From Inonotus obliquus (Eukaryota > Basidiomycota > Agaricomycetes > Hymenochaetales > Hymenochaetaceae): DNA of 64,000 bases. Positions 19,976 through 31,559 of this stretch are shown here, piece by piece. A model generated the notes under the pieces. That model saw only the letters and a program-made list of their open reading frames with translations. It was not told where the DNA came from and ran no database searches. Both the position numbers and the translations under genes were made by a program. The first letter of the stretch is position 1, and every line of letters begins with the position of its first letter. Location: positions 310,001 to 374,000 of the forward strand of contig JAJHTX010000005.1 of the NCBI GenBank assembly GCA_032164295.1. Reading direction: 5' to 3'.

Positions 19976-22737
19976 ATGTTGTTCGATATAGGAGAACAAG
20001 TACTGACATTGTCATTCAGATTTCAGATTCTATTCAGCAGGTCTTTTCCTCCGAGACAACTCCAACTGTCTTTCGAGTCCTTCCAGCATTCAAGGAGTTC
20101 CACGAGAGCCTGGAAGAAATCAAGAAAAAGAAAGGATACGAACTTCTGGTACCCGCAATTAATGCCGCTCTGAGAACAATAGAGAAGTACCATGGTAAGA
20201 CACTACGGTCATTGGCTCAGGTAGTCTGTATCTGTGAGTATTTCAATGTGACTTTTAACATACTACTTACTATTTTGTAGATCTAAATCCGTAGTTCAAA
20301 GATGAATTCTTCAAGAAAGAGGACTCGCACTCTGGAGGGGAAGTTTTTGACAAGGACACAGAAGGAGTAATGTTCAGAATTGTATGTCATCTTCTTATCT
20401 GCTTATTGTTTGCTTTGCTTCCATTTCATTATGCTGCCCTTCTCCTCTATGTAGTTCGACAAATATGAGTCTCAACAACTCAACTCTGTTTCCCAGGTAT
20501 GTAGTATATTTATTCATTACTCTCAAGCTCACCAAGAGTGCCACCTAGAAACTGCAGGTGGACTCAATAGCTGAGCCTTGCAATGAAAATCGACTGACCT
20601 CAGCAACCGTCGGTTTGGGATTGAAGTGGCTTCAGGCAGTCGCCGAACGCAGGCTATAATGCGAAAGCTCCCTACCAAAGGTTTCTAGGGAGGAGTTAAC
20701 ACGATATCTCACTGACCCACTGAATGTGCAAGAACGTGGCCGGTATCAGAAGTACCGGACGAGGGGGGTACGATTTAGGTGCGTTGGGAGGGCCGGTATG
20801 TGGCGGTACTAAATCGTACTGTCACAGACAAGTCGTCAAGAGAGATAGTAGGGCCTGGCTGGATTGATGAGTACAGGGGGCTCTAGGTGACTGCTCGAGA
20901 GACGAGGTATCAGGAGACGATTGATACTGAGTCGAATCCGTCGATACTGAGTCGTCTGTTGTCCAGTATCGCGGTAGAGAGAATGAAGCAGTAGAGAAGA
21001 CGGGCAGAGGGGATGTTTCTGATAGGACTAGTTGTGAGACGAGATGCGAGGACGACGAAGATGATATCGACAACTACCGGTATCAATACCGGCAACTACG
21101 AGACAAGACGAACGAACGGGGACTTGAACGAGATGAGCAAAACCCGGACCTTCACTCTGGAAGTTCCTCTCAGATTAGCTGGTCTGCTACAGTAGAACAT
21201 GCAGGCTATAAATACCATAATACCATAGCCATTCAAGATACCAAATGGGGAGTTTTTACAAGTCGAACTGTACCACAATCCGGTACAAGAAAGGGAACAT
21301 AAAGTCAAATTGAATGTAAAAATATAATCAGGAGAAACATAAGATGATGAATGAATAAGAAGTTTTATCAAGGGGTAGCTAAGAATAGGATGAGACGAGA
21401 CAAGAACCCAATGAAAACTCACGACGAGTGATACCGAGGTAGGGCGGCGGTACCGACGTCGACCAGCACTAAAATAAGGACGTGTCTCAAGCTACCGCAT
21501 GGGTGCTCCTGGCGATGTCCCTGTCGTCTCCTTCGCAGGAGAAGCACGTCATCCTGATTTACCTTTGTTCCGGTATCATGATCTGTGCAGCGTCAGTCTG
21601 AGTGTCTACCGATCAATCGGACGGCGTGCTCCGATGTTGACGTGTCGGTACAACCCAACCTTGGCAATGGAGTACTCTATCGCTCGGTACCAATCAGTAC
21701 CCTGGGATCGTCCCTGGGCATCAACGAGATCACTCGAGCCCCTCAATATCGATTGGTACGCGTTGCCTGACTCGACTGGGCATTGCTTGGCTTCCCCTCC
21801 GAGTCGGATCGATGGTCTCCTCTGAGATCGAGCGGACCTGATTCATTTCCCAACCTTCCTCTCGACGTAAAAGGGCGTGGTCTCGACCTAGCACACGTTA
21901 CGAACTTCGGTACTGGAGTGGACCATCGGTATCAACACCGGTATCATCGGTATTGATGCATGGCGGTTCAGAAGGGCATACTGTCGGACTTGGAGCTTCG
22001 ATAATGATCCAACTCTTCACAGCAACATATGGCAGACTGATCGTAGCTTTGTGAGCCTTTCCCTCTGGTATGGGCCATCGAGGGCGTAGTATCGACTAGA
22101 CGTGGACTATTAAGCGTCGGTATCAGGATGGGTGGACGGTACGGTATCGGTATCATCGGTATCGAAGTCTGGTGGTTCGGTACTGTGATGGAAGACAGGC
22201 GTAGGGATTGGTGATTCGGTATTGGCGCAGAAGTCTGGCTAAACGTATGCAGGACCAGTTCTCAATCGTTCTTAGCCTTGTCGAATCGCAGAAGCCTCGT
22301 ACTTTGTTGGAACCGCAGGTGTAGATAGGACAGCAGAAGTACCGTGGTCCGAAGAGAAGTAAGAAGTGGTAGAATCACAGAAGTATTGTTAATTGGAAGA
22401 AGCGGTAGAATCGCAGAATTAAGCCCATATCGATTGTAGCCTCCGGTATTACTCTTTACCGCTTGAGAAGCAGCTCGACTATGACATACTGGGCTGGTGG
22501 AAGGTGAGTATTTCTGTTTTATCTTTGTAGTTGTGTCTTATACTGTTTCAGATGAATGCGATGCACTATCCAATACTGTCTCGCATAGCGCGAGACTATC
22601 TTCTGGTACAGGGGTCATCCGTACCCTGTGAACGTGTCTTTTCAGCTGCTGGCCTTGTAGATACCAAGCGCCGAAATCGTCTACTTCCCGAAACATTCGA
22701 GTCTATTGAGATATTGAAGTCATATTATAAGGGTACT
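19976..22737 (+). pseudogene. hAT-family transposase, fragmented and interrupted
   Basis: Left part (20010-20740): exon-like pieces separated by GT...AG introns, including TTPTVFRVLPAFKEF and EELTRYLTDPLN, which match the central part of fungal hAT transposases. There is at least one stop, e.g. TAG after DLNP. Right part (22455-22737): YDILGWWK, an intron GTGAGT...TTTCAG, then YPILSRIARDYLLVQ, VPCERVFSAAG and a Lys-Tyr-Tyr end. That is the hAT C-terminal dimerisation region, including the conserved Ser/Cys-Glu-Arg-x-Phe-Ser motif. Between the parts lies a 1.7 kb unrelated insert. The DNA-binding BED-type N terminus is not seen. Not functional. Confidence 0.8.
20738..22450. mobile_element. CGGTAT-rich element inserted in the hAT gene
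   Basis: Over twenty CGGTAT, CGGTAC, GGTATC or complementary words are spread over this segment and are rare outside it. The left edge (GGCCGGTATCAGAAGTACCGG region) and the right edge (CTCCGGTATTACTCTTTACCG) are roughly inverted. It splits the hAT transposase between PLNVQ and the YDILGWWK exon. Coding frames inside are short and unsupported. Exact ends and a target duplication could not be fixed. Confidence 0.6.
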
Positions 22738-22796
22738 TAGTTATACTTACAAAATAACTACATTAGTGTCAAATAATACCGTTTCACCGCTCTCAG

Positions 22797-22917
22797 GTCT
22801 CGAGTCCAAGGTCCAGTCCAGGGTCCACCTCTGTAGTGATAAAGCGGTCCTGGTCCGGTCCAAGGTCCAGAGAAAACAAGCTGGACCGGACAAGGACCGG
22901 ACCGCGGCAACTATAGC
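22797..22917. mobile_element. Short GGTCC-rich MITE fragment
   Basis: About 120 bp dense in GGTCCAGTCC and GGACCGG words, ending GGACCGCGGCAACTATAG. This resembles a decayed end (GGACTTCGGCAACCCTA) of the element at 41656-43007. Unit B1 begins right at its edge. Confidence 0.6.
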
Positions 22918-23527
22918 CCAGGCATATGCATTTCATAGCTCCTGGGTCTTGATTTTCTAACTCCCAGTTAACTTCCTGCTCAACTCCCTGACCTCGATAG
23001 CTCGGTTTTTGTTGAATTCATACTTGTCAAGCTGAGATTACAGACAAAGAGAGCGTAGACTCCAGAAGTTACCTTGTGGTTTGAGTTACATAATACAAGG
23101 TTCACAGTTTCCTATTCTGGCAGATCCGTCTCGAAGTTTTAAAACCGAATTTTCCGAACCTTTCCTGCGACCATTCCTCGTCCCCTCAAGTGTTTACTTG
23201 AACAAGCAGATGGCTGTGTTCATGTCCTGAAGATGTAAGTTGTATTGCGTTGTTCCATGGTGTCCCTTCGCCTTGCTCATGAACACCATCCAGGCCGCTG
23301 ACTTGCTCCCACTGGGTTTATTAATTCTCATCGTCTCGAAGGTCAAACTACATGCAATGATCGGCACCATTGGCGAGCAGTATTCGTATTACAAGGAGAT
23401 TGGGAGTGATATGTAGTTCGGAGATGGATTCGGGGATGGAATGAGAAGATTACAATAGTAGGACATCGATCTGTGTGGATGTGTGGGATATGCGAGGACG
23501 ACGACTATGAAGGAAAGGAACAGATTC

Positions 23528-24760
23528 TTACTGCGTTTGCTGACACTTTCTCTCCAACACTCCTACAGACGCCACCTTCGATGGGTTCCAACCCATGTAT
23601 AGGGCGACTTGGTAGCAGGGACTATGTTTCCCGCGCTTGAGCAGGTGCCGGTGGCAGTTGTCCCGCCGGTTGAACGACTCTTTGGTACATTTCCCCATGT
23701 TACTGGGACATGCCACGCCCTTCCCAGGACAAATCCATAAGCGACTGTCGTCATGTACAGTGCCGATGTGTCGCTGTAAGGTGTACTTGTTCTTGAACGT
23801 GTCCAGACACTCTAGACACGTCAGGCGACCGCTGTGCCTTACACGATCGCTGGATCCCACCCCTGCCTCTGCCTCTGCCACCACCGCCCCTGACTCCACC
23901 CCCGCCTCCATTTCCGTCCCCGTCCCCGTCTCCGGGAGGTTCCCGAGGAGCAGAGGCGCGCCGGCATGCGGCATCGCCTGCCCCTCGAAGAGACCTTGAT
24001 TAGTATTTGTGTTTGCAACGTGTGCGAATGACGAATGTTTGTCAAGGCTTGTATGTTGCATCGTTGTTGTTGGGGCAGCGTTTGCGTGGGCTTGCCCCGG
24101 GTCTGGATAATATGCCCCCGCACCTTCGCCCCAGGACGCATCTATGTGCGCATATTTTACCATGCTATTGGTCGGCGGGAATGCAGATCCAAATGGATCA
24201 GCATCCCCGAAGGGTGGTTGGTTTGCGTGCTCGGGGGGATATCGGCCGAATAGCGAGAACTGGCGTGGTTCCGTATTCCACTTTGAGGACTCCTGGCGGG
24301 ATGCACCGTCATGACCAAGGTTGGACAGAATATGTAGTTGCATTGCCATTTCTGAGGGTCCTGTACCTGAGAGGTACTCCGAACAGAAAGACATAGTGTA
24401 GGAGGACTGGAGATTCTCCATCCTCCCTCCGTCGCTCCAGCGTCCTGAAGGACGAAGCTGAGCTGGTTGAAGCTGAATTGGTCATCAGCGACGGTTTGCT
24501 TTCTAACAGGAAATATACTTACAGATGAATCCCCAGCCCAGTCGTAATGTCCTTCAATGGACATAATGTCGATCGGTGCGTCGTGGGACTGATGCTAGTT
24601 GGAAGGGAAAATCCGTAACTTGACTCAGTCCAGTGACGGATGTTTTGAAGGAACTTACCAGCTGGCCTCCTTTGAGGGTGTGATCCGCGAACATGTTGTC
24701 CGCGTAGTCGTTATGATGCTCAGCACCAGAATGATAGCTCGCCTGGAAGGATGTGTGTAT
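23528..24760 (-). pseudogene. Zinc-finger paralogue B1, start codon lost
   Basis: Subfamily B. Exons by comparison with B2: 24659-24760, 24523-24594, 23528-24472, all phase 0 with GTAAGT donors. The C terminus has a C2H2 finger (C-x2-C-x12-H-x4-H, LTCLECL...HIGTVH), then WICPGKG, a second Cys/His cluster and CYQVALYMGWNP. The N-terminal half is rich in Gln, Gly, Ala and Glu. The position of the B2 start ATG reads ATA here (24758-24760), and the next ATG in frame is in exon 2 or 3. A product could start at MENLQ in exon 3 (24421; 297 aa), keeping the finger. TATATAAAG at 24865-24873. Confidence 0.75.
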
Positions 24761-24873
24761 GTCGTTCACAATAAGTGAAGAGGAGTGCTTGGATGGAGAG
24801 TAGAGGAAGGGATGGTGATGATAGGAGAGCAAGTTGTTGGGGCGTTCTGGCGGAGAATCTCGCGCTTTATATA

Positions 24874-25372
24874 CCTTCGCGGACTGGTCCCTCTCAGTCG
24901 TCAAAGCGCGCCCATATAGAGAGCGGAAGGTCATTGTTCCCTCATTTCATTGTCCTCTTTCTTTCTTTTCAAGCCTAATTTGGTTTAGACTTTCGTGGCC
25001 CGTAGATGCCATCTAGTCTAGGTATGAATAAAATTTCCTCGACCCGCCTTCTTTCTCCCCTCGCATGTCGTGTATTCCTCCATCGGTCAACGTATTCGTT
25101 ACAGATCACAGAAGCAGTGGACTTGGAAGAGCGAAGATAGTGCACGATTCACGAGACGGAGCGAAACTGAACGGGAGTAAAATGCGAAACGGGAGTAAAC
25201 TTCGATCACCCAGGCCGTTGTGGCTGCCTAATAGTTACCAAATAGGCTTGCAAAGGGACTGCGACCCTGAAGGCTATCCCCTTTCTCCTGTCTGGAGTGT
25301 TTTGACCTGAGATTTGAGATATTCCACGTTGCATCGGTCGCACGCGTTCTCCCGCACATTGACTCGAAAATT
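24874..25372. other. B1 upstream flank
   Basis: Shared with 54945-55439 and 47611-48068. No gene is supported. Confidence 0.5.
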
Positions 25373-25684
25373 ATGCAGGCCACGATTCGCTCTGCTCTGG
25401 AGGTGACAAATTCAGCTCTCCGCTCAAAGCAAGGACAAAGGGTAGGTCACGATCGGAGCTCACTCACCGAGAGGGGGAGAGCAGTTCTGAACGACTGGCA
25501 GGACAGAGCTCATGAAGACCAGCCACGATGGACTTCACGTCATCGGATAGCACTGCGAATGTTCAAGAGCACCATCGTCGCGACCGCTTCAGACGAGTGC
25601 GACATAACGGACTGGACTGCTATGTATATTTTATTCGCAAGAGAGAAGGGCGAACCTGGCTCGGTCAGTCGAACAATCGATTAA
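25373..25684 (+). CDS. Short ORF conserved between macro-units
   Basis: 103 codons, present at full length in both B1 and B2 neighbourhoods (55440-55751) with a few substitutions, but cut by an early stop near B3 (48069). The protein is polar and helical, with no recognised domain. Immediately downstream comes WD40-like sequence, so it could be an exon of the gene that the WD40 remnant came from. Confidence 0.3.
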   Translation: MQATIRSALEVTNSALRSKQGQRVGHDRSSLTERGRAVLNDWQDRAHEDQPRWTSRHRIALRMFKSTIVATASDECDITDWTAMYILFAREKGEPGSVSRTID

Positions 25685-26500
25685 ACAAGCTGGCGATACT
25701 CCATCCTCCCATTGCGTCGCTTTTCTACGAGGCGGGAAATACTCTGAAAACGCAGCTCGCAATTCTCCTGGCAGGTACTCTTCGGTCCGCCCAAGGAGCG
25801 CGAATCCACGGCAACTACACTCGGTTTCTCAGCAGATGGGAAGCGAGCGGTCTCTGGCTTGAAGACGGGGAGATACACGTTTGGGATACTGACTCCGGTG
25901 AACTCGTTTTGGTTATGTTTGAGGGTCACACGCAAATCATTCGTCATTCGCGCTCTCAGGAGGCGGCAGTCTTATTGCGTCAGCCTTCGACCATGAAACC
26001 GGCCGTGTGTGGAACCACGGCAGCGGAGAGCTCTTGCCTGTTTTCGGATTATATCACGACACGCATCTGGAATGCGGAGAGCGATGGGCTTGTTTCGGGT
26101 CTGCTTGAGGGACACACAGACTCGGTTGCAAGGTCCTTGGATGGCAACCTCGTCATTTCTAGTTCTGTGGACGGGTCAATTCGTATTTGGAACGCTGTCA
26201 GCGGCGAGCTCATCTCTGGCCATTCGGAGACCGCCAGATTGTGTACTGTCAATCTCGTTCTCACCGAATGTGCAGAAAGATTTCTCTGGTTCTGACGGGA
26301 CGACCTGCCTCAGATAATCTAACGCAGGTGAAGTCGTTGCTGGTCCGTCCGAAGGACACTCGGTTTGGGTCAGATCAACCGCGTGCTTATCGGATGGAAA
26401 ACGAGTCGTCTCTGGTTCCAGATGTAAGCCAGTCCGCACCTGGGATACGGGCAGCAACTTGACTGGCGCACCCGCAGTCCTCTAGCAATAGTGCATTTCA
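25685..26500 (+). pseudogene. WD40-repeat fragment (NLR-like gene remnant)
   Basis: Blades of a WD40 propeller are readable with frame changes: IHVWDTDSGELV...FEGHTQ, TRIWNAESDGLVSG...LEGHTDSV, LVISSSVDGSIRIWNAVSGEL, and later GHSVWV...SDGKRVVSGS...VRTWDTGS. The longest open piece is 25528-26295. Fungal NACHT-WD40 proteins have blades of just this kind; no NACHT or P-loop is present. Frameshifts between blades show a pseudogene. Confidence 0.75.
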
Positions 26501-27857
26501 AACAAGAGCGCGGAAGGTCTGAAGTCCAGTAGTCGAAGAGAGCGACAGGTATCAGATTGGAAGATGGCTTGGGATTGCGATGGCTGGTTAGTTTCTGCGC
26601 TTTCTCAGTTTGCTCCAAGAATATTCTTGTCAATCTGGTTTGTTGCACTGTAAGCAACTTTCAGAGGGAGAAGGATGGATGTCGGCCGCCTCTATCAGCC
26701 CCGGCTCCCAGAGTCCACCCGACACCGTGCTCCGAGATGCTCGATAGGACGGGTGTGCTCTGCAGGAGCACAGTCTTGAGGGAGAGGTGGGTAGGCAGCG
26801 AATTTGTTTTGTTCGAGAGCACTGATAATTAGCGCGTGGAGGAACAATTTTCACGGACCTAGGTCACTCTGATGTGCCGGTGGCGGAAGACTGATACAAA
26901 GTCTGCTCTCGAATGGGAATTGAATAGAGTTGATAGGTAGCTCAGTGCTCACCCAGCTTACCGTAGTCAGTCTTATCTCAAATAACAGGCGATGGTTCTC
27001 TTCTCACTTTCTCATACAAACGAAGTATTTGAAAGGTAATCTAACTATCTCCATCTGTACACCCATCATTTCTCCTCATTCTTCAAAGTTGCGGCAGAAC
27101 AACTGTCACAGCAATGAGTGAGATTACGACTACCGGAAGGGCGAAACGTACAACCTACGATGCTATAATATAAAAATACCACGAAGACTGGGAGCATCGA
27201 CCAAGGCGCTTCGAAACGGATGCTCACCTAGACGGACTGAGTACAACGCACTCCTCGATCTGCAAGCACTAGAGGCGCACTCAATGGCAAAAAGGCTTTT
27301 TGCCACCACCACCCGTGTTCACAACGTTGGGTCCCCAAAGGATGACTACAACCTCGAAGAAGTAGCGAATGCGACGAGCTAATGTTCCTTCCTCGCCTTC
27401 AAGTTTTCCGTTTTCAATTCAAGCGGAGACCTAAACACGGCAGGAGCGGCAGAACGCGGGGTTGCATCATGATGACAAAGCCAAGTACCACGAGTTTTTT
27501 CTTTCGCAGTTTGATCAACCATTATTGTTTTCATCGATGAATTTCTCCTGATGAACTACGTCTAGAAAGAAAGGCCGGAACAGGCTAGATTTTGCTCGCA
27601 GTTTTTGCACTCGTGCAAGGTACGTCGAATCTCGACTTAATTCTTACTCTCGTTAAACACATCATGTCGGTCCATCTCGCCTTATCTGAGAACGGAACGT
27701 TTGATGATAGAAGCGTTGTATTCACCAGAGATTGTGGAAAACGTGGATCTACGCTATGTACAGAAGAGATCGGGAACGATCCATCACATTCGATGCGAAA
27801 AATAGAGAGAAGATGAATAACTTTACGCGCGTACCCGTATACGTACGCTACCGATCC
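26501..27857. repeat. Dispersed repeat and 3' flank of A2
   Basis: 26560-26860 matches 63650-63830 and, inverted, 9676-9770. 26975-27816 matches the A1 and A3 flanks. 27817-27859 is a truncated copy of the CGTATAC element. No gene. Confidence 0.6.
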
Positions 27858-28930
27858 CTAAATGTGGGTGGTTGACGGCATTGGAGATGGGTACTCGGGA
27901 ACAGAGGAGGGATTGGAGGCAGATAGAGGCGAAGTGAAGGTGGGATGGAGGAAGACGTCTACGTCTGCATACGGCGGTTGATAACATTTCAGATTGTTTA
28001 TGCTCCCCCTCTGACATGGGTGCCAGCCCAGATCCATCGCTGCTCGGTAGCACGCGCTACCTGGTTCCCTCTTGACATGCGCCAGCAACTGGTCGGAGCG
28101 TAGATACCATCCATCTGTTGTGCAGCAGCCCGTCTCCAGGCCTGGGCAGTACCAGGGCTCGAAATTAGGATCGTGACAAGTCCTGATGTGCCTGTCTCTA
28201 CTTTGCACTGTCGCATATGCTAATTCGCACCCTGGAAAGGTGCACGCAATTCTTGAACTCGGGGCCATTTTTCGCCCAGGACCCCTCCTCTGCTGCGTTG
28301 CTCCGTTGTCAGGCGGCGGCGGGGAAGTTGACGATGACGATGACGACGTCTGGGTATTCATGGTTTGGAATTGGTTTAACGCTGCGACACCAGAATCTGG
28401 CATCGCACGCTCTGCATTCTCTTGGGAATTGTTATGGGATCCAGCACTAGCTGAGCTCGAACATTGTTCAAGACTTATCAGCTGTGTGGAACCAGCGCCT
28501 GTGTAGGCAAATGGTGTAGGCATTACCGGATGAACCATGACTGGTTCTCGGTGCCTAACATCAGTAATCTTGAGGGTGATCGTCAGAGAAGGATGACTTT
28601 GTCGTGGAGGGTAAGTGCTTGCGACGAGTACGCGGTCGACGACGGATGCACCGTAAATGGGTGCAAGAAAGGCATTGTCCTTGATTGTTGGATATTGTCA
28701 GTTGAAACGCTCGGTGATGGAAGGCGAATGCTTACCGGTCTCTGCCAGTTCTCAGGCTGCCTTCCGAATAATTCATAGTCACGGTTCGCAGCAGCATTGT
28801 TGGTAGCAATGAGACACTGCGTCAGAGGGAGAACGTCCGGTCCATAAGGAGGCACACGATAGTGATACTGCGTCTGCGAGGAAAAGGCTCCGTTAGGAGT
28901 CGCAGAGCATTGATGAAAGTACGAATACAT
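27858..28930 (-). CDS. C2H2 zinc-finger protein A2
   Basis: Three exons: 28736-28930 (65 codons), 28623-28679 (19) and 27858-28568 (236 plus stop), total 320 aa, every junction phase 0. Intron 1 is GTAAGC...CAAG; intron 2 begins GCAAGC, a GC-AG intron, where paralogue A4 has GTAAGC. Residues 1-65 are Tyr/Gln-rich (MYSYFHQCSATPNG); the centre is Ser/Thr/Gln-rich; then come RRGPGRK, the finger C-x4-C-x12-H-x4-H (CTFPGC...HIRTCH), WYCPGLETGCC and ACYRAAMDLGWHP. It is likely a nuclear DNA-binding protein, by domain. The stop TAG comes from a remnant of an inserted element at the 3' end. TATTTAAA at 29020-29027. An alternative intron 2 donor GTACTC is also in phase. Confidence 0.75.
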
Positions 28931-29019
28931 CAATGAAGATAAGAGTTGGACTCAGGAGGCGGTGGTAGAGATGGTGGAGAGAGGGAACGGATGGGGAGAC
29001 AGAGGGTCAAGTAGGGGTG

Positions 29020-29040
29020 TTTAAATACCTTTCCAGAGAC
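29020..29040 (-). promoter_or_regulatory. Core promoter shared by A genes and C2
   Basis: Read on the minus strand, TATTTAAACACCCCTACT lies 90 bp before the A2 ATG and is followed by a long C/T-rich tract. The same block is at 12110-12130 (A1), 58370-58387 (A3) and 37239-37258 (C2, with an even better TATATTTAAA). It is degraded in A4. Confidence 0.6.
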
Positions 29041-31084
29041 CGGTGTTGAGGAACCAGGAAGTGTGGCATGGTCAGGATTCAGTGCTAAGGTCTGTAAGAA
29101 GGCCAATTGTTATCTGTTCTGTTCATCCAAATTAGGTTAAGCAGCTACGCTGTGGCCCTCAAGGTCCGTCATATGCGTGATGACCAAAACGGGTTTCTTC
29201 CCTAATCGAGTATCCCCCTATCAACATCGACGGAATATAAATCGCGAAGCTCGTGCGGTTCGCGGGAAGCCATTTGGACCAGTTGGGCGGGTCATCAATG
29301 TGGCCTCGAGACCTTTGGGCTTAGCCTTTATTTGTCTCAGTCTGCAATAGAGAAGAGCCCTCCTCGATTTCTGTGATTGAAAATTTGTGTGCCAACTATC
29401 CTTAGAGGGGAGTCGCCTCTCAATGACTTTCCGTGGCTTGACTTGATCGGCGACTGGGTCCATTTACCTTCGGATTCCGTACGTGGAATGGAGAGCATCG
29501 ACGGTGCACCTCTACTCAGCTACCTTCAAGACGAGAAGGCGAGGCGCAGGGTGACATTATCAGAGAGGGGAGACCCGATGTTGTCGTTCGGAATCACTCC
29601 AGGCCTCGGTTTAGTGCTTCGAGCGGGCCTTCGTCCTGATGTATAATGGGTTGTCCGTCTCCCTGGAGCTCACGTCGGTTGTCAGCGTTCATTCATCAGT
29701 TTCGAGATGCTATTCATACATTCAGGCCTCGAGATGTGAACCCATGAAATGTTAGCGGTTCTGGTTGTGCAAACCTACCCTCTTCAATAGAGTTCTCGCT
29801 GTCTTTGACGGAGAATCTCCTGCACTATCTCGCACATCTGTAGATTCCACTTCCCTTCGCAGTATCCGTCGCTCAAATCTTCACGCCTTGAATGAACCAT
29901 GGTTCCTTCAAACACCCTCACTTCACCGACTCAGTCCGGCACTGACATGCTCTCTCGGGAGGCTCGGGGCACAAAGATCAAATTATATATAAGCAGTAGA
30001 GCCCAATATTTTCATCCCACCTATGACTACACTAAAAGATGAAGGATGATCCAAATTGAGAAATTAGCCAAGGGACGGTTACTTCCCGACTTCCCGATTG
30101 GTGCTGTTGGTTATTCGACCAGCGTACTTCCGCATCTGCCCAGAAAACCTTGTCCGAGGCCGAGGGGTGCTTTCTTTCTTCCTTTTGTGGCCTCGACAAA
30201 AGGAGAAAATGTCCAAATCCGGCTACCCCTATGATAGTAAGTTATGATAAGCGCGCGTCTCCGTGCGTGCCTGGGGTTGCAGTGGCTTGCAGTGGCTTGC
30301 GTTGCTGATCTTGGGGATGGGGGGTAACCAGATTTGGATTTTTCGTCGGGCACGCACAAGAAAGAAAGAAAACACCTCAGGCAAGGTTTTCCAGAACGGC
30401 TAAGTATCTGCCTTGGAGACAAAAGGAACAAAGACTGAGATACAACCTGTTTAAGATATAATCGATTTGAGTAAATGTGGTGAGCGAGGGAATCGAACGT
30501 TGGTTCCTTTCCGTTTCCTGTAATCTCCGGACTTGTATGCATATGTTACTGTACGACAACAACTCTCCGAAGCCCGGATGCAAGAGTCAATTATCATGAG
30601 TGGAATGGATTTGTTGTTCCAAAGTCCTCGAGTCTTTCTCGATTCGGATGTCTTCTTGCAGACAGTCAACACTGGTGAATGTATTAACACTGTCCCTTTT
30701 CGTCTCTTCCCCAGTCTCAAACCCCCACCCCCTGCGTAGACTACTACTATGGAGCATGAAATACAGTATTCTCGTACTCATCTCCAGAATACTTTGGTGC
30801 GCAAGACAAGTGTTGGACACAGACAATGCACATTGAATAGCGTTCCTGCGGGACTGGGACTAGAGAATTGATCTTCACCCCCCTTAAATCTCAGAGTCCC
30901 CGGCTTTCACCGACACTACTGACTGTCTGACTGTCGTGACCGTATTATTACATAAACAATATAGTTGAAGGATGAATCAATCGGCACAAAAACAAATGCA
31001 CAAAAGACTAGGCTCCGCAAAATAACACAACAATAGAAACGCAGTGCAAAATAAAAAGTGAAAAGGAGGCAAGCATTGCTGAGC
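29041..31084. repeat. 5' flank of A2, no gene recognised
   Basis: Matches 58400-60240 (A3) closely. A stretch near 30480-30520 resembles a tRNA T-arm but shows no cloverleaf. No supported coding region. Confidence 0.6.
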
Positions 31085-31200
31085 CTCTTTCAAAAGGCAT
31101 TTAAACGGTCTGTGTACGAGATATTTCTGAACAACTCACTCTCCCTCCTCTTTCCCCCGCACTCACTTGTCCCAACAGCCGAACTCGAACCATTGCATCT
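31085..31200 (+). promoter_or_regulatory. Orphan promoter-like block
   Basis: CATTTAAACGGTCTG followed by a C/T-rich run is conserved at 31085-31200, 52325-52440 and 60990-61105, on the plus strand, opposite to the zinc-finger genes. No open gene follows in any copy, so it may be the surviving promoter of a lost gene. Confidence 0.35.
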
Positions 31201-31559
31201 CGCGCTATCTTGTGCCCCGCCTCGTATTATATGACTTAGAAAAGCTTGACAGACGACAGCGGTTATCTCACGTCTGAGCGTCAGTTCCGAAGGTCAGCGC
31301 TTTTGCATTTGTACCTATCCCCTGATTCACAGCTGAAGATTCCATACCTTAACAGTGAGCTAGCACACTCCCGGTGAGAAATCTTCATGAATCGGTGAGG
31401 AGCAAACGAAGGAAGAATGCCAGTGTGACCCTGGGTGAACTGAAGATTCAAAAACAGAAGATAGATGAGAAGTGAGTGGTTGACGGTGTTGGAGGTGAGG
31501 TATCCGAGAATAGAGAATGGACTGGAGGTGGATAGAAGCGAAGCGAAGGTAGGATGGGG

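Noticed and set aside
24007..24396. Plus-strand ORFs of 120-129 codons opposite the B genes
   Set aside because: They mirror the GC-biased third positions of the B exon; no start context or intron logic supports them.
26176..26854. Minus-strand frames opposite the WD40 remnant
   Set aside because: No consistent protein between units 1 and 2; the WD40 reading on the plus strand explains the region.
30478..30545. Possible tRNA 3' half (GTTCGATTCCC with a TCGCTCACC end on the minus strand)
   Set aside because: No matching 5' acceptor, D-arm or anticodon arm can be folded in any of the three copies (also 51610, 59835), and the A4 copy varies freely there.
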